DNA of 30,602 nt from an uncultured Oscillospiraceae bacterium (GCA_934565415.1 CAKTHQ010000025.1:1-30602), one strand, 5' to 3'. Positions 23,216 through 30,602 are shown, counted from the first letter of the stretch. Program-made: numbers and translations. The notes: generated by a model from the letters alone, not told the origin.

Positions 23216-24328
23216 ATGAATCTATTTGCAAACCTCTCCCTTCTCACCTGGAAAATGGTGGTCATGTGGGGAATCGGCGGTCTTCTCATCTACCTGGCCA
23301 TTGCCAAAAAGATGGAGCCCAGCCTGCTGCTCCCCATGGGTTTCGGGGCCATTCTGGTGAATCTCCCCCTATCCGGGGCTGTAACCCAAGGAGATATTGT
23401 GGGGCCCCTAAATGCCTTGTTCGCAGCGGGTTTTTCGAACGAATTGTTCCCGCTGCTGCTGTTCATCGGCATCGGAGCCATGATCGATTTTGGGCCCCTG
23501 TTGGAAAAGCCCTGGCTGATGCTCTTTGGGGCGGCAGCCCAATTTGGCATCTTTTTGACCCTGTGCCTGGCCGGCCTTTTCTTTGACTTGAAGGATGCCG
23601 CCTCCATTGCCGTCATTGGTGCCGCCGACGGTCCTACCGCCATTTTTGTAGCCAACACCCTAGGCTCCAAATACTTAGGGGCCATTATGGTGGCCGCTTA
23701 CAGCTACATGGCCCTGGTGCCCATTGTCCAGCCCCCGGTGATCCGGCTGTGCACCACAAAAAAGGAACGGCTGATCCGGATGCCCTATCAAAAGGGGAAT
23801 GTTACCAAACGGACCCGGATCCTCTTCCCGATTCTGGTAACCATCGTCTCCGGCCTGGTGGCTCCCAGCAGTGTGGCCCTGGTGGGCTTTTTGATGTTCG
23901 GCAACCTCCTGCGGGAATGCGGGGTGCTGGCCTCCCTGTCGGAAACCGCCCAGAACGTACTGGCGAACCTCATTACCATCATCTTAGGCCTGACCGTCGC
24001 CTGCCAGATGACGGCGGAGCAGTTCGTTCAGCCGGATACCCTTTTGATTCTGGCCCTGGGCCTGGTGGCCTTTGTAGGCGACACCGTTGGCGGGGTACTC
24101 TTTGCAAAGCTATTGAATCTTTTCCTGCCGGAGGGAAAGAAGATCAACCCCATGATCGGCGCCGCCGGGATCTCCGCCTTCCCCATGAGCGGCCGGGTGG
24201 TAAACCAGATGGGGCTGAAGGAGGACAATCAGAATTTCCTGCTCATGTACTCCGTCAGCGTCAATGTCTCCGGCCAGATTGCCTCGGTGGTAGCCGGGGG
24301 CCTGATTCTGAGCCTGATGGGCCGGTAA
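23216..24328 (+). CDS. Sodium-pump decarboxylase beta subunit (OadB/GcdB/MmdB family)
   Basis: The 370-residue membrane protein is the ion-conducting subunit of biotin-dependent decarboxylase sodium pumps. It shows LLPMGFGAILVNLP near the N-terminus, LLFIGIGAMIDFGPLL, the highly conserved GAADGPTAIFVANTL with the Asp implicated in Na+ transport, and the C-terminal GAAGISAFPMSGRVVNQ and SVNVSGQIAS. GGAGG lies 7 bases before the start. Only an OadG-like small protein follows. No alpha (carboxyltransferase), biotin carrier or delta subunit gene is in the window, so the partner decarboxylase must be coded elsewhere or the protein has another role. It is controlled by the structured leader upstream. 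Confidence 0.93.
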   Translation: MNLFANLSLLTWKMVVMWGIGGLLIYLAIAKKMEPSLLLPMGFGAILVNLPLSGAVTQGDIVGPLNALFAAGFSNELFPLLLFIGIGAMIDFGPLLEKPWLMLFGAAAQFGIFLTLCLAGLFFDLKDAASIAVIGAADGPTAIFVANTLGSKYLGAIMVAAYSYMALVPIVQPPVIRLCTTKKERLIRMPYQKGNVTKRTRILFPILVTIVSGLVAPSSVALVGFLMFGNLLRECGVLASLSETAQNVLANLITIILGLTVACQMTAEQFVQPDTLLILALGLVAFVGDTVGGVLFAKLLNLFLPEGKKINPMIGAAGISAFPMSGRVVNQMGLKEDNQNFLLMYSVSVNVSGQIASVVAGGLILSLMGR

Positions 24329-24341
24329 GGGGGGTGAAGAT

Positions 24342-24458
24342 ATGCTGGAAAGTCTATCCGTGACCCTGCCTATGCTGGCAAAGGGGATGGTTGGTGTCTT
24401 CGCCGTTATCGGCATTCTGGTCCTTGCCACCATGGCCATGAACCACTGGGGAAAGTAG
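24342..24458 (+). CDS. Very small OadG-like gamma subunit (38 aa)
   Basis: This 38-residue peptide starts MLESLSVTLPMLAKGMVGVF, continues as a single hydrophobic helix and ends in NHWGK. One N-terminal membrane helix with an MxxKGMxGVF pattern directly after oadB fits OadG, the subunit that helps assemble the pump. A purine-rich GGGGGGTGA site lies 5 bases before the start, and the gap to oadB is 13 bases. It is shorter than typical OadG (about 80 or more residues) because it lacks a soluble tail. The family call is by context and helix pattern only. Confidence 0.75.
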   Translation: MLESLSVTLPMLAKGMVGVFAVIGILVLATMAMNHWGK

Positions 24459-24463
24459 GAAGC

Positions 24464-24551
24464 GTGAAATACGTCCTTCGGACAGGTGAAATACCGCCTG
24501 TGCGGTAAGAAATATGGCTTGCCGCCATGAGAAATCGCTGCGGCGGAGAAA
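24464..24551. repeat. Array of small hairpins joined by GAAAT motifs
   Basis: Four units of about 22 bases each start with a GAAAT-containing linker (GTGAAATAC, GTGAAATAC, AAGAAATAT, GAGAAATCG) followed by a short hairpin: GTCC/GGAC (24473-24483), ACCGC/GCGGT (24493-24506), ATGGC/GCCAT (24514-24528) and CGC/GCG (about 24536-24545). Linkers are conserved while the stems differ in sequence, yet each remains self-complementary. It lies between the OadG-like gene and the terminator at 24563. Confidence 0.65.
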
Positions 24552-24562
24552 GTACCAACGTT

Positions 24563-24599
24563 AAAAGGATGCACTGCCCAGTCGCAGCGCATCCTTTTT
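24563..24599. terminator. Bidirectional terminator between the oadG-like and PBP genes
   Basis: AAAAGGATGC (24563-24572) and GCATCCTTTT (24589-24598) form a perfect 10-bp stem with a 16-base loop and A/T tracts on both sides. It ends the oadB operon on the plus strand and the rodA-pbp operon on the minus strand. Confidence 0.88.
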
Positions 24600-24613
24600 A
24601 TGTTTCTAATATG

Positions 24614-25981
24614 TCACTGTCCGCCCAAAACCGCCTTGCAGGTCCTGAGCACCTGGGAGATTACCGGTACGCAGGCGGAGGCACCGTAACCGCCGTTTTC
24701 CACTACCACGATAAAGGCCAGGGGATATTCCTCGTCCATGACAAACCCCGTAAACATGGCGTTGGACCGCTTGCCGCCGCCCAGCTGGCTGGTGCCGGAC
24801 TTGGCACAGACGGAAAGGCCCGGGAAATTGCCGTCGCCGTAGATGATGCGTACATCGTTCCGCAGATACTCCTGGAGCTTCTGGGCGGTACTCTCCTTCA
24901 TGATCCGCTCTGTTTTTACGGGAGAAGCTTCGTATACGTTCTCTTCCCCTCTGGTAATGCCGGAAACTAAGAACGGCTCTACCCCCCGGCCGCCGGAGGC
25001 AATGGTGCCCATGAAGGTCATAAACCGGGCGGGGTTGATCAGGTCCGTATGCTGGCCAATGCAGCTCCAGGCAAAGGAGGCGCCCCCGGTATTGGAAATA
25101 TCGTAGTTGCCCTTGGCGCTGGTAACGCCGTCAAAGGAGACAGGCTTGACCACCCCGAACTTTTCCACATACTTTTCCATGTTTTTCCTGCCAACGATTT
25201 TGGCAATCTGGGCAAAGGCACAGTTGCAGGAATGGGCCAGAGCACCTTTCAAATCCAAAGTGCCATGGGCCGTCTCGCAGGTCACCGCCACATCGTCACT
25301 GTACTCGTAAGCACCGGTGCAGGTAAAGGTCCGGCTTTCGATATCCGGCACGCATTCCAAAGCCGCCGCCGTGGTGACAATTTTAAAAATGGAGCCGGGT
25401 ACATAGCTGGACTGCAAAAAGCGGTTCAGATACACGCCCTCGTAGCTTTCCCCCGTCAGATCCGGTACATTGTCCGGGTCGTAGGTTGGGGAGGTTACCG
25501 CGCAGAGGATTTCGCCTGTTTTGTAGTTATAAATGCCAACAGTGCCCTTTCGCCCATCCAGCGCGGACAGGGCAGCATTTTGGATGGGAGCCGAAAGCGT
25601 CAGATGCTCTACGCCGCCGGTGCCCGCAAAATCGTACAGGCCGTTTACCTTATCGTAGCCTGCCATAATGGCGGCGTAGTTGCCTACGGCCTTGGCCTGG
25701 ATGCTGCCGGACCGGTCTCCCAGCCAATGGAGGGTGGAGGCCCGGGTCTGGGCGTTGTCGGAATAGGCTCGCTCCTCGTCAATGTCCAATAGCACCACCC
25801 CGTCCCGGTCTACCACGGTACCGTTGCCCAGGTTGCTGCCCTTATACACATGGGGCGAGCCGGTGGATACCACCCAGGTATCTGCCTGAAACACATATTC
25901 CAGCACAAAGAAGCCCATGCCTCCCAGAAGCAGAAGGACAAAGGCACCCATGAGCCAGCTTCTTTTGGTTACTCGATTCAT
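24614..25981 (-). CDS. Class B penicillin-binding protein (PbpA/PBP2-like transpeptidase)
   Basis: The 455-residue protein has an N-terminal membrane anchor (about residues 11-30) and a C-terminal transpeptidase domain. The three active-site motifs are present: PGSIFK (SxxK with the nucleophilic Ser, near 195), HSCN (SxN, near 248) and KSGT (KTG equivalent, near 392). The region between is short compared with large class B PBPs, like the PbpA proteins of Gram-positive bacteria. It cross-links peptidoglycan made by its SEDS partner; the FHA-RodA gene lies 9 bases upstream in the same operon. AGGAG precedes the start. Confidence 0.93.
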   Translation of the reverse strand: MNRVTKRSWLMGAFVLLLLGGMGFFVLEYVFQADTWVVSTGSPHVYKGSNLGNGTVVDRDGVVLLDIDEERAYSDNAQTRASTLHWLGDRSGSIQAKAVGNYAAIMAGYDKVNGLYDFAGTGGVEHLTLSAPIQNAALSALDGRKGTVGIYNYKTGEILCAVTSPTYDPDNVPDLTGESYEGVYLNRFLQSSYVPGSIFKIVTTAAALECVPDIESRTFTCTGAYEYSDDVAVTCETAHGTLDLKGALAHSCNCAFAQIAKIVGRKNMEKYVEKFGVVKPVSFDGVTSAKGNYDISNTGGASFAWSCIGQHTDLINPARFMTFMGTIASGGRGVEPFLVSGITRGEENVYEASPVKTERIMKESTAQKLQEYLRNDVRIIYGDGNFPGLSVCAKSGTSQLGGGKRSNAMFTGFVMDEEYPLAFIVVVENGGYGASACVPVISQVLRTCKAVLGGQ

Positions 25982-25990
25982 AATTTACTC

Positions 25991-27700
25991 CTACTTGGAA
26001 TAGCGGACGGCAAAGCTGGCGTTCTGCCGGGTATCTGCCGCCTTGACAAAGGCCAGCAGCCCCCAGGCGCCGATCATGCTGGTGCCGCCGTTGGAAAGGA
26101 ATGGGAACGTCACGCCGGTAAAGGGCAGAATATCCACGGTACCCAGGCAGTTCAGCGCTGCCTGGATCAGCAAAATCCCCGCTGCGGTACAGCCTCCGAT
26201 GCAGTAAAAGCTGCTGCGGGAAACCCGGGAGGTCCGGATGGCAAAGAGCCCCAGAGCCGCCACCGCCAATACGGCCAGCAATGCCAGAATCAGGCCCCAT
26301 TCCTCGGAAATGGTAGCAAACACAATATCGGAATCCGCGGCAAACACCTTTTGCAGGTACCCCTTCCCTGCCCCTAAGCCAAAGAGGCCGCCGGAGGCGA
26401 TACACATGATGGCCTGGGTCTGCTGATAGCCGGAGGTAAAGGGATTCTCCCAAATGTGCCGCCAGGTGGCAAACCGATTCAGGGCGTGGGGGGCAATACG
26501 GATGGCCAGCACCCCGGCAAAGCCAAGAGCCGTACAGGCAAGGGCAATGGTGCCCACGCTGCCGGAACGAAGATAGGCAATAATCAGAAAAGCGCAGAAA
26601 AAGATCATCGCCGTGCCAAAGTCGTTCATGAGCGCCAGCAGTCCGCAGATTACCACGGAATAGGCAATAAATAAAATCAGGTTCCGCTTGTTCATGATCC
26701 GGTCCATGGTAGACGCACCGGCATACACAAAGCAGACCTTACTCAGTTCCGATGGCTGCAGGGACAGCCCGCCGATCACCAGCCAGTTTTTGGCACCATA
26801 GTATTCCTTACCGAAAAGCAGCGTGATGACCAGAAAGCCAACGCCCAGCAGCACTGCCAGATACCGGCACCGCTTGGCCCGCTCTAAGTCCCGCAAAGAC
26901 CAGCCGATAAGGAGAAAGGTCAGCACGCCCAGCAGCATCGCCGCCGTCTGCTTTAGTACTTCCCCCGGCTTTACCGTAGCAATGGCCGCCATGCCCAAGG
27001 TGCACAGAAAGAAGGCCAGGGTCTCCACTTCAAAAGAGCTCCTGTGAATGGTACAATAGAACAGGAACAGCCCCCACTGGCAGATGGCCACCCCGCAGAA
27101 GCCCAGAATATAGCCCGGGTACTCCTCCGTCTTGCCGGAGAGCAGAAAACCCATGAGCATAGCCGCCTGTAAAAGCGTCAGAAGCACCAGCCCCAGGATG
27201 CTGCTGAAGGGCCCGGAGCCCCGGGTGCGAAGCTGGGACTGCAGCGTCTCCTGCCGCTTGGTAATCGGCTGCAGCTCCATTTCCACGCCGCCAATGGAAA
27301 TCTTGTCCCCCGGATGAATGGCGCAGATTTTGATTTTTTCCCCGTTGACCCAGGTACCGGTTTTGGAGCTGGCATCGGTAATGGTCCAGCTGCCGTCGTC
27401 ATATCGGGTCAGAACCGCATGGTTTCTGGAAACCGTAGACAGGGACACCGTAATATCGCTGCCCTTGCTGCGGCCGATGACATTTTCCCAGTGGGTCACC
27501 GCCACTTGGCTGCCGTCGGAAAACTTGAGCCAGGCCCATATTTCCGGCTCCCGCCGGAAGGAGATCAGCGGCCGGGCACAATGCAGCAGCAGCCAGGCTG
27601 CCAGCGCCGGAACGATGTAGCGGGAAACCGCCGTAAACACATCGGCATAGCTATCTCTGGACTGACTGATAAGGTCCAGAATCTGTTGTAAGGATGTCAT
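25991..27700 (-). CDS. FHA domain-RodA/FtsW (SEDS) fusion protein
   Basis: This 569-residue protein starts with one membrane segment, then a cytoplasmic FHA phosphothreonine-binding domain (about residues 70-140; landmarks VIGRSKGSD, SRNHA, SSKTGTWVNG, GDKISIG), then a SEDS polytopic domain of about ten segments. SEDS landmarks are LQPSELSKV, NDFGTAM and the C-terminal FLSNGGTSM. SEDS proteins polymerise glycan strands with a class B PBP, which is the next gene. The FHA domain suggests control by a Ser/Thr kinase such as PrkC, inferred from the domain. ATG 27700 is preferred over ATG 27718 because a GGAAGGA site lies 8 bases before it. Confidence 0.93.
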   Translation of the reverse strand: MTSLQQILDLISQSRDSYADVFTAVSRYIVPALAAWLLLHCARPLISFRREPEIWAWLKFSDGSQVAVTHWENVIGRSKGSDITVSLSTVSRNHAVLTRYDDGSWTITDASSKTGTWVNGEKIKICAIHPGDKISIGGVEMELQPITKRQETLQSQLRTRGSGPFSSILGLVLLTLLQAAMLMGFLLSGKTEEYPGYILGFCGVAICQWGLFLFYCTIHRSSFEVETLAFFLCTLGMAAIATVKPGEVLKQTAAMLLGVLTFLLIGWSLRDLERAKRCRYLAVLLGVGFLVITLLFGKEYYGAKNWLVIGGLSLQPSELSKVCFVYAGASTMDRIMNKRNLILFIAYSVVICGLLALMNDFGTAMIFFCAFLIIAYLRSGSVGTIALACTALGFAGVLAIRIAPHALNRFATWRHIWENPFTSGYQQTQAIMCIASGGLFGLGAGKGYLQKVFAADSDIVFATISEEWGLILALLAVLAVAALGLFAIRTSRVSRSSFYCIGGCTAAGILLIQAALNCLGTVDILPFTGVTFPFLSNGGTSMIGAWGLLAFVKAADTRQNASFAVRYSK

Positions 27701-27733
27701 TTGTTTCGTCCTTCCCATTTGGAGGATAGGTTG

Positions 27734-27762
27734 TAAGTAACACAGTTTGCAGGAATTGTCAA
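27734..27762 (-). promoter_or_regulatory. Promoter of the rodA-pbp operon
   Basis: A perfect TTGACA -35 box (27757-27762), a 17-base spacer and TACTTA (27734-27739) lie on the minus strand in the gap between nfo and the FHA-RodA gene. The -10 match is moderate. Confidence 0.6.
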
Positions 27763-27784
27763 ATGAATTTTCTTTGAAGAAGGC

Positions 27785-28603
27785 CTACAGGCTCCGTAAA
27801 AGGGCGATTTCCTTTGCATACCCTTCCAGCTCATTGGGAGTCTCCAGAATCATAGGCTTCTCTGCCAGCAGCGGATGGTGGACAATCTTCCGGAAGGTCT
27901 CTATTCCCAGGCTTCCCTCCCCGATTTTCTCGTGGCGGTCCTTATGGCTGGCAAACGGGTTCTTTGAATCATTCAAATGGAGGGCCTTCAGCCGGTCCAG
28001 ACCGATCACCCGGTCAAATTCCGTCAATACCCCATCCAGATCGTTTACAATGTCGTAGCCCCCGTCATACACATGGCAGGTATCCAGGCAGACCCCCAGA
28101 TCACTTCTCCCCACCGCGTCGATAATCGCCTTTAGTTCTTCAAATCGGCTGCCGACCTCGCTACCCTTCCCGGCCATGGTTTCCAACAGGACCGTCACGG
28201 GATAGTTGGGCTCCATGGCAGCTTTCAGAGCAGCGGCAATGTCTTCCATCCCCTGCTCTACGCCCCGGCCCACATGACTGCCGGGATGAAAATTGTAAAA
28301 ATTCCCCGGCAGTGCCGCCATCCGGCGCAGGTCATCCGCCAGGACGGAGGCCGCAAACTCCCGGTCCCGGGTCTCCTTGGTGCATAGGTTCATGGTATAG
28401 GCCCCGTGGGCAACCAATGGGCCAAATTTTCCTTCTTTTAAAAGTAGCTCTGCCCTTTCGGCATCCTTGGGGTCCTCTGCCTTGGAGCGGCTTCCCCGGG
28501 GATTGCGGGTAAAAAAGGCAAAGGTATCTGCCCCCAGCGCTTCCGCCTGGCGGACCATCGCAGAAAAGCCTTTGGATGCGGACAAGTGACAACCCAGGTA
28601 CAT
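27785..28603 (-). CDS. nfo: Endonuclease IV (AP endonuclease)
   Basis: The 272-residue TIM-barrel enzyme cleaves DNA at abasic sites in base-excision repair. The zinc-ligand set is visible: CHLSAS at the start, YNFHPGSH, LLETMAGKG, LDTCHVYDGGYD, LHLNDSKNPF, KDRHEKIGEG and LETPNE at the end. An upstream ATG at 28639 would add 12 residues. ATG 28603 is chosen because GGGAGG sits 7 bases before it and MYLGCHLS is the normal family start. With nth in the same window, two base-excision enzymes are encoded here, though not in one operon. Confidence 0.96.
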   Translation of the reverse strand: MYLGCHLSASKGFSAMVRQAEALGADTFAFFTRNPRGSRSKAEDPKDAERAELLLKEGKFGPLVAHGAYTMNLCTKETRDREFAASVLADDLRRMAALPGNFYNFHPGSHVGRGVEQGMEDIAAALKAAMEPNYPVTVLLETMAGKGSEVGSRFEELKAIIDAVGRSDLGVCLDTCHVYDGGYDIVNDLDGVLTEFDRVIGLDRLKALHLNDSKNPFASHKDRHEKIGEGSLGIETFRKIVHHPLLAEKPMILETPNELEGYAKEIALLRSL

Positions 28604-28629
28604 AAGGGTTCCTCCCTGTTTTTTTCGGT

Positions 28630-28658
28630 ATTTTAGCACATTTCCCGGGAAAAATCAA
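28630..28658 (-). promoter_or_regulatory. Promoter of nfo
   Basis: TTGATT (28653-28658), a 17-base spacer ending in TGC and TAAAAT (28630-28635) on the minus strand form a good extended -10 promoter about 27 bases before the nfo start. Confidence 0.75.
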
Positions 28659-28666
28659 TTTTACCT

Positions 28667-28694
28667 TTTCCGGCAGGCAAAACTGTGCTATACT
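28667..28694 (+). promoter_or_regulatory. Promoter of the WYL regulator gene
   Basis: An extended -10 box TGCTATACT (TATACT at 28689-28694) lies about 22 bases before the start codon, with a weak TTTTCC -35 box 17 bases further upstream. The promoter is back-to-back with that of nfo. Confidence 0.55.
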
Positions 28695-28716
28695 GGGCCT
28701 ATAGGGGGTGCGAGCC

Positions 28717-29703
28717 ATGCCAAAATCGGACAATCAAAAGCTGAAAATACTGTACATTCTGGACTATCTGCAAAAAAACGCCACGGATATTAGCCCCGTT
28801 ACCGCCGGAGAGCTGATTTCCATGCTGCAGACCCACGGCATTTCCGCCGAACGGAAATCCATCTACAGTGATGTTGCCGCCTTAAAGGATTTTGGGGTTG
28901 ATATTCTCAGCCGCCCGGGCCGGAAGGGGGGCTGGTACATCGGAATGCGCAATTTTGAAATTCCGGAAATCAGGCTGCTCATCAACGCCGTTCAGTCCAG
29001 CCGATTTTTGACGGAAAAGAAATCCCGGGAGCTCATCGAAAAGCTCTGTACCCTGTGCAACGAAGAGGATGCACGGGCCATGCGCCGGGATATCTGGGTC
29101 AGCGGCCATGTAAAAAGCATGAATGAATCCATCTACTACAGCGTGGATGCCATTGGAGAAGCCATCGCCCAAAATCGGCAAATCTCCTTCCGCTACTTTA
29201 ATTGGGGAATCGACGGGCGGCGGGTTTACCGAAACCGGGAATATATTGCCAGCCCCTACGGTCTGTGCCAGGACAATGAAAACTGCTACCTGTTGGCCCA
29301 CTCCCCCCGCCACGGGGTTACCAGCTACCGGGTAGACCGAATGGCAGATATTCAGCTTCTGGATACCCCGCGGGTCCCCTGCCCGGAGCTTATGGGAAAA
29401 AATCTGTATGAATACGCCTCCCGGCGATTTCGGATGTTTGCCGGTGATCCGGTGGAGGTCAAGCTTCGCTTCCACAGGGACCTCGTCAATGTGGTCATGG
29501 ACCAGTTTGGCAAGAACACGATGCTCCTGCCGGACGGAAAGGACCACTTTGTTTTTACCGTCCATGTGGATGCCTCCCCCATGTTCCTGAGCTGGGTCAT
29601 TGGGTTTGGCAAAAAAGCGGAAATTTTATACCCGGATCGGATACGGCAGGCCTGCCTTGAGCTGTGCAAAGAAGTGATCGGGCAATACGGGCCCTCACTC
29701 TAG
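28717..29703 (+). CDS. WYL-domain transcriptional regulator with N-terminal HTH
   Basis: The 328-residue protein has an N-terminal winged helix-turn-helix (LKILYILDYLQ, then RKSIYSDVAAL and GGWYIG, about residues 8-75) and a central WYL domain (about 140-215; ISFRYFNWG, REYIASPYGLC, CYLLAHSPRHG, SYRVDRMADI), followed by a WCX-type C-terminal part. Such proteins bind DNA and are thought to sense a ligand or nucleic acid through WYL. ATG 28717 is preferred over the in-frame GTG at 28708, because AGGGGGTG then forms the ribosome site. Its target is unknown; the divergent nfo gene shares its control region. The 3' end overlaps the convergent lipoprotein gene by 9 bases. Confidence 0.88.
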   Translation: MPKSDNQKLKILYILDYLQKNATDISPVTAGELISMLQTHGISAERKSIYSDVAALKDFGVDILSRPGRKGGWYIGMRNFEIPEIRLLINAVQSSRFLTEKKSRELIEKLCTLCNEEDARAMRRDIWVSGHVKSMNESIYYSVDAIGEAIAQNRQISFRYFNWGIDGRRVYRNREYIASPYGLCQDNENCYLLAHSPRHGVTSYRVDRMADIQLLDTPRVPCPELMGKNLYEYASRRFRMFAGDPVEVKLRFHRDLVNVVMDQFGKNTMLLPDGKDHFVFTVHVDASPMFLSWVIGFGKKAEILYPDRIRQACLELCKEVIGQYGPSL

Positions 29704-30177
29704 CCGAAAGGACTGAAAGATCCGATTCCACTTGGCATCCTTCGCTTCTTCCGCCGGGTACAAAGCCGTCATACAGTAATGGTAGTCCCCATCGTCCAAA
29801 ATGGCGCCTCTGCCCAGCATTTCTCCCGTTTCCCCGGCGGCAGCCCAGACAAAATCATATCGCTTGACCCCGGATTGCCGGGTCTCCATTACGGTCAGCC
29901 GGTCCTCTCCCCGGCCGCACAGCTGGGTCAGCGTCCCGTTCAGGTCTCCGGCCGCCAGCGTTTCCATACTCAGGCAGTCGTCATCCGTCATGTACATACG
30001 CCCGGTATCCCCCTCCAAAGTCTCCACGCTGCCGTCCTCCGGTAATTCCACATACATCTGCCTGGGAATCGCCGCAGCCGGTACATCCCATTCGTCTGCC
30101 ACCGTCTCCATCGTTTCCTTCTGTCCGCAGGCAGACAGAAGGAGCATTAATAACACCAATCCCAACAATTTCCGCAT
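29695..30177 (-). CDS. Small putative lipoprotein of unknown function
   Basis: The 160-residue protein starts with a lipoprotein signal peptide: MRKLLGLVLLMLLLSACG, with lipobox LSAC and Cys as the lipidated residue. The mature part is acidic and shows no domain I recognise. The start at 30177 has GGAGG 7 bases upstream; a longer frame from 30201 would spoil the signal peptide. The stop lies inside the end of the convergent WYL gene, with no terminator between them. The next gene diverges only 29 bases away. Confidence 0.85.
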   Translation of the reverse strand: MRKLLGLVLLMLLLSACGQKETMETVADEWDVPAAAIPRQMYVELPEDGSVETLEGDTGRMYMTDDDCLSMETLAAGDLNGTLTQLCGRGEDRLTVMETRQSGVKRYDFVWAAAGETGEMLGRGAILDDGDYHYCMTALYPAEEAKDAKWNRIFQSFRLE

Positions 30178-30206
30178 ACATATTCCTCCAACGAAAGGCA
30201 AACCAC

Positions 30207-30479
30207 ATGAAAGAATTACTTCTTCTCTACCTGCTTATTATCAATGCTATCTCATTTCTGCTTATGCTTGTAGACAAGTACAAGGCCCGAAAAAATCTTT
30301 GGCGAATCCCGGAAGCCACCTTGATAACCTCTGCGCTTCTGGGCGGCAGCATCGGGGCGCTGATTGGTATGTACACTGTCCGGCACAAAACCAAGCACCT
30401 GAAGTTCACACTTGGCATCCCTTTTATTTTGATCGCACAAATCGCCCTGGGTATTTTCCTGCTCCTGAAGCTCCGTTAA
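30207..30479 (+). CDS. DUF1294 family small membrane protein
   Basis: The 90-residue protein has about three hydrophobic segments. The pattern LMLVDKYKARKNLWRIPEATL followed by LGGSIGALIGMYTVRHKTKH (about residues 19-65) is that of DUF1294, a family of unknown function. An AAAGG site lies 8 bases before the start. Its promoter must lie within the divergent lipoprotein gene or the 29-base gap; no clear one was found. A hairpin follows the stop. Confidence 0.88.
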   Translation: MKELLLLYLLIINAISFLLMLVDKYKARKNLWRIPEATLITSALLGGSIGALIGMYTVRHKTKHLKFTLGIPFILIAQIALGIFLLLKLR

Positions 30480-30483
30480 ATGC

Positions 30484-30513
30484 AAAAAATCCCAAACGCA
30501 AATGCGTTTGGGA
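30484..30513 (-). terminator. Terminator of the tRNA-Asp transcript
   Basis: TCCCAAACGC and GCGTTTGGGA form a 10-bp stem around AAAT. On the minus strand it is followed by TTTTTT, so it ends the transcript that carries tRNA-Asp. On the plus strand, after DUF1294, there is no U-run. Confidence 0.85.
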
Positions 30514-30518
30514 CATAT

Positions 30519-30595
30519 TGGCGACCCGGAACGGACTCGAACCGTCGACCTCCAGCGTGACAGGCTGGCGTGCTAACCGACTGCACCACCGGGCC
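30519..30595 (-). tRNA. tRNA-Asp (anticodon GTC)
   Basis: The 77-base gene folds as a full cloverleaf. The acceptor stem GGCCCGG pairs with CCGGGTC (one G-T pair), the anticodon stem CCAGC/GCTGG encloses the loop CTGTCAC with anticodon GTC, the T-arm has GGTTCGAGTCC, and the 3' CCA is encoded. It lies at the right edge, so its promoter and any companion tRNAs are outside the window. Confidence 0.96.
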
Positions 30596-30602
30596 AAGAA
30601 CA

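Noticed and set aside
24464..24551. The hairpin array as a CRISPR
   Set aside because: Units are about 22 bases, the conserved part is a short linker rather than a 24-40-base repeat, and the variable parts are self-complementary hairpins rather than spacers. No cas genes are present.
1..30602. Mobile elements or prophage
   Set aside because: No transposase, integrase, phage structural gene or terminal repeat pair around a gene block was seen. The genes are housekeeping or surface functions in orderly operons.

Overview
The window is about 30.6 kb of GC-rich, gene-dense DNA. It most likely comes from a gut-type Clostridia / Oscillospirales (Ruminococcaceae-like) bacterium. This is inferred from the Clostridial-type single-chain PurL, the split PurH (separate AICAR transformylase and PurO-like IMP cyclohydrolase), the tiny Hol_Tox-type toxin, the SpoVB-like flippase, the strong AGGAGG ribosome binding sites and sigmaA-type promoters. 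No phage, insertion sequence or CRISPR array was seen. The genus cannot be named from the sequence alone.

Layout. (1) 196-5637, minus strand: a type IV pilus operon, pilB-pilT-pilC-pilin-prepilin peptidase, read from a clear promoter at 5731-5759. Two GC-rich hairpin repeats bracket the pilin/peptidase end. (2) 5638-5987: a divergent control region with back-to-back promoters and a cloverleaf-like element of unknown function between them; glmS (5988-7826) reads to the right. (3) 7855-8192: a compact type I toxin-antitoxin locus. A 30-residue membrane toxin lies on the minus strand, and a convergent ~85-nt antisense RNA on the plus strand shares its terminator. (4) 8253-19047, minus strand: a purine biosynthesis operon, purE-purF-purM-purN-purO-like-AICAR transformylase-purD-purL, preceded by a ZTP (pfl) riboswitch. 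purB, purC and purK are not in the window, and the PurF lacks its glutaminase cysteine. (5) 19048-19551: non-coding, with REP-like palindromes. (6) 19552-24458, plus strand: nth (endonuclease III), a SpoVB/MurJ-like flippase, a 77-residue unknown plus an acyltransferase-3 protein, then a stand-alone OadB sodium pump subunit with a 38-residue OadG-like partner, headed by a riboswitch-like leader with a terminator. (7) 24464-24598: an array of small hairpins joined by GAAAT, then a bidirectional terminator. (8) 24614-28603, minus strand: nfo (endonuclease IV), then an FHA-RodA fusion and a class B penicillin-binding protein. (9) 28717-30595: a WYL regulator, a small lipoprotein, a DUF1294 membrane protein and tRNA-Asp.

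How the parts fit. GlmS makes glucosamine-6-phosphate for peptidoglycan. The flippase and the FHA-RodA/PBP pair act on lipid-linked precursors or peptidoglycan at the membrane. The purine operon is tied to one-carbon status through ZTP sensing, because its two formyl-transfer steps use formyl-tetrahydrofolate. The most interesting items are the toxin-antitoxin locus, the OadB leader RNA, the PurF with a degenerate glutaminase site, the hairpin array and the cloverleaf element.
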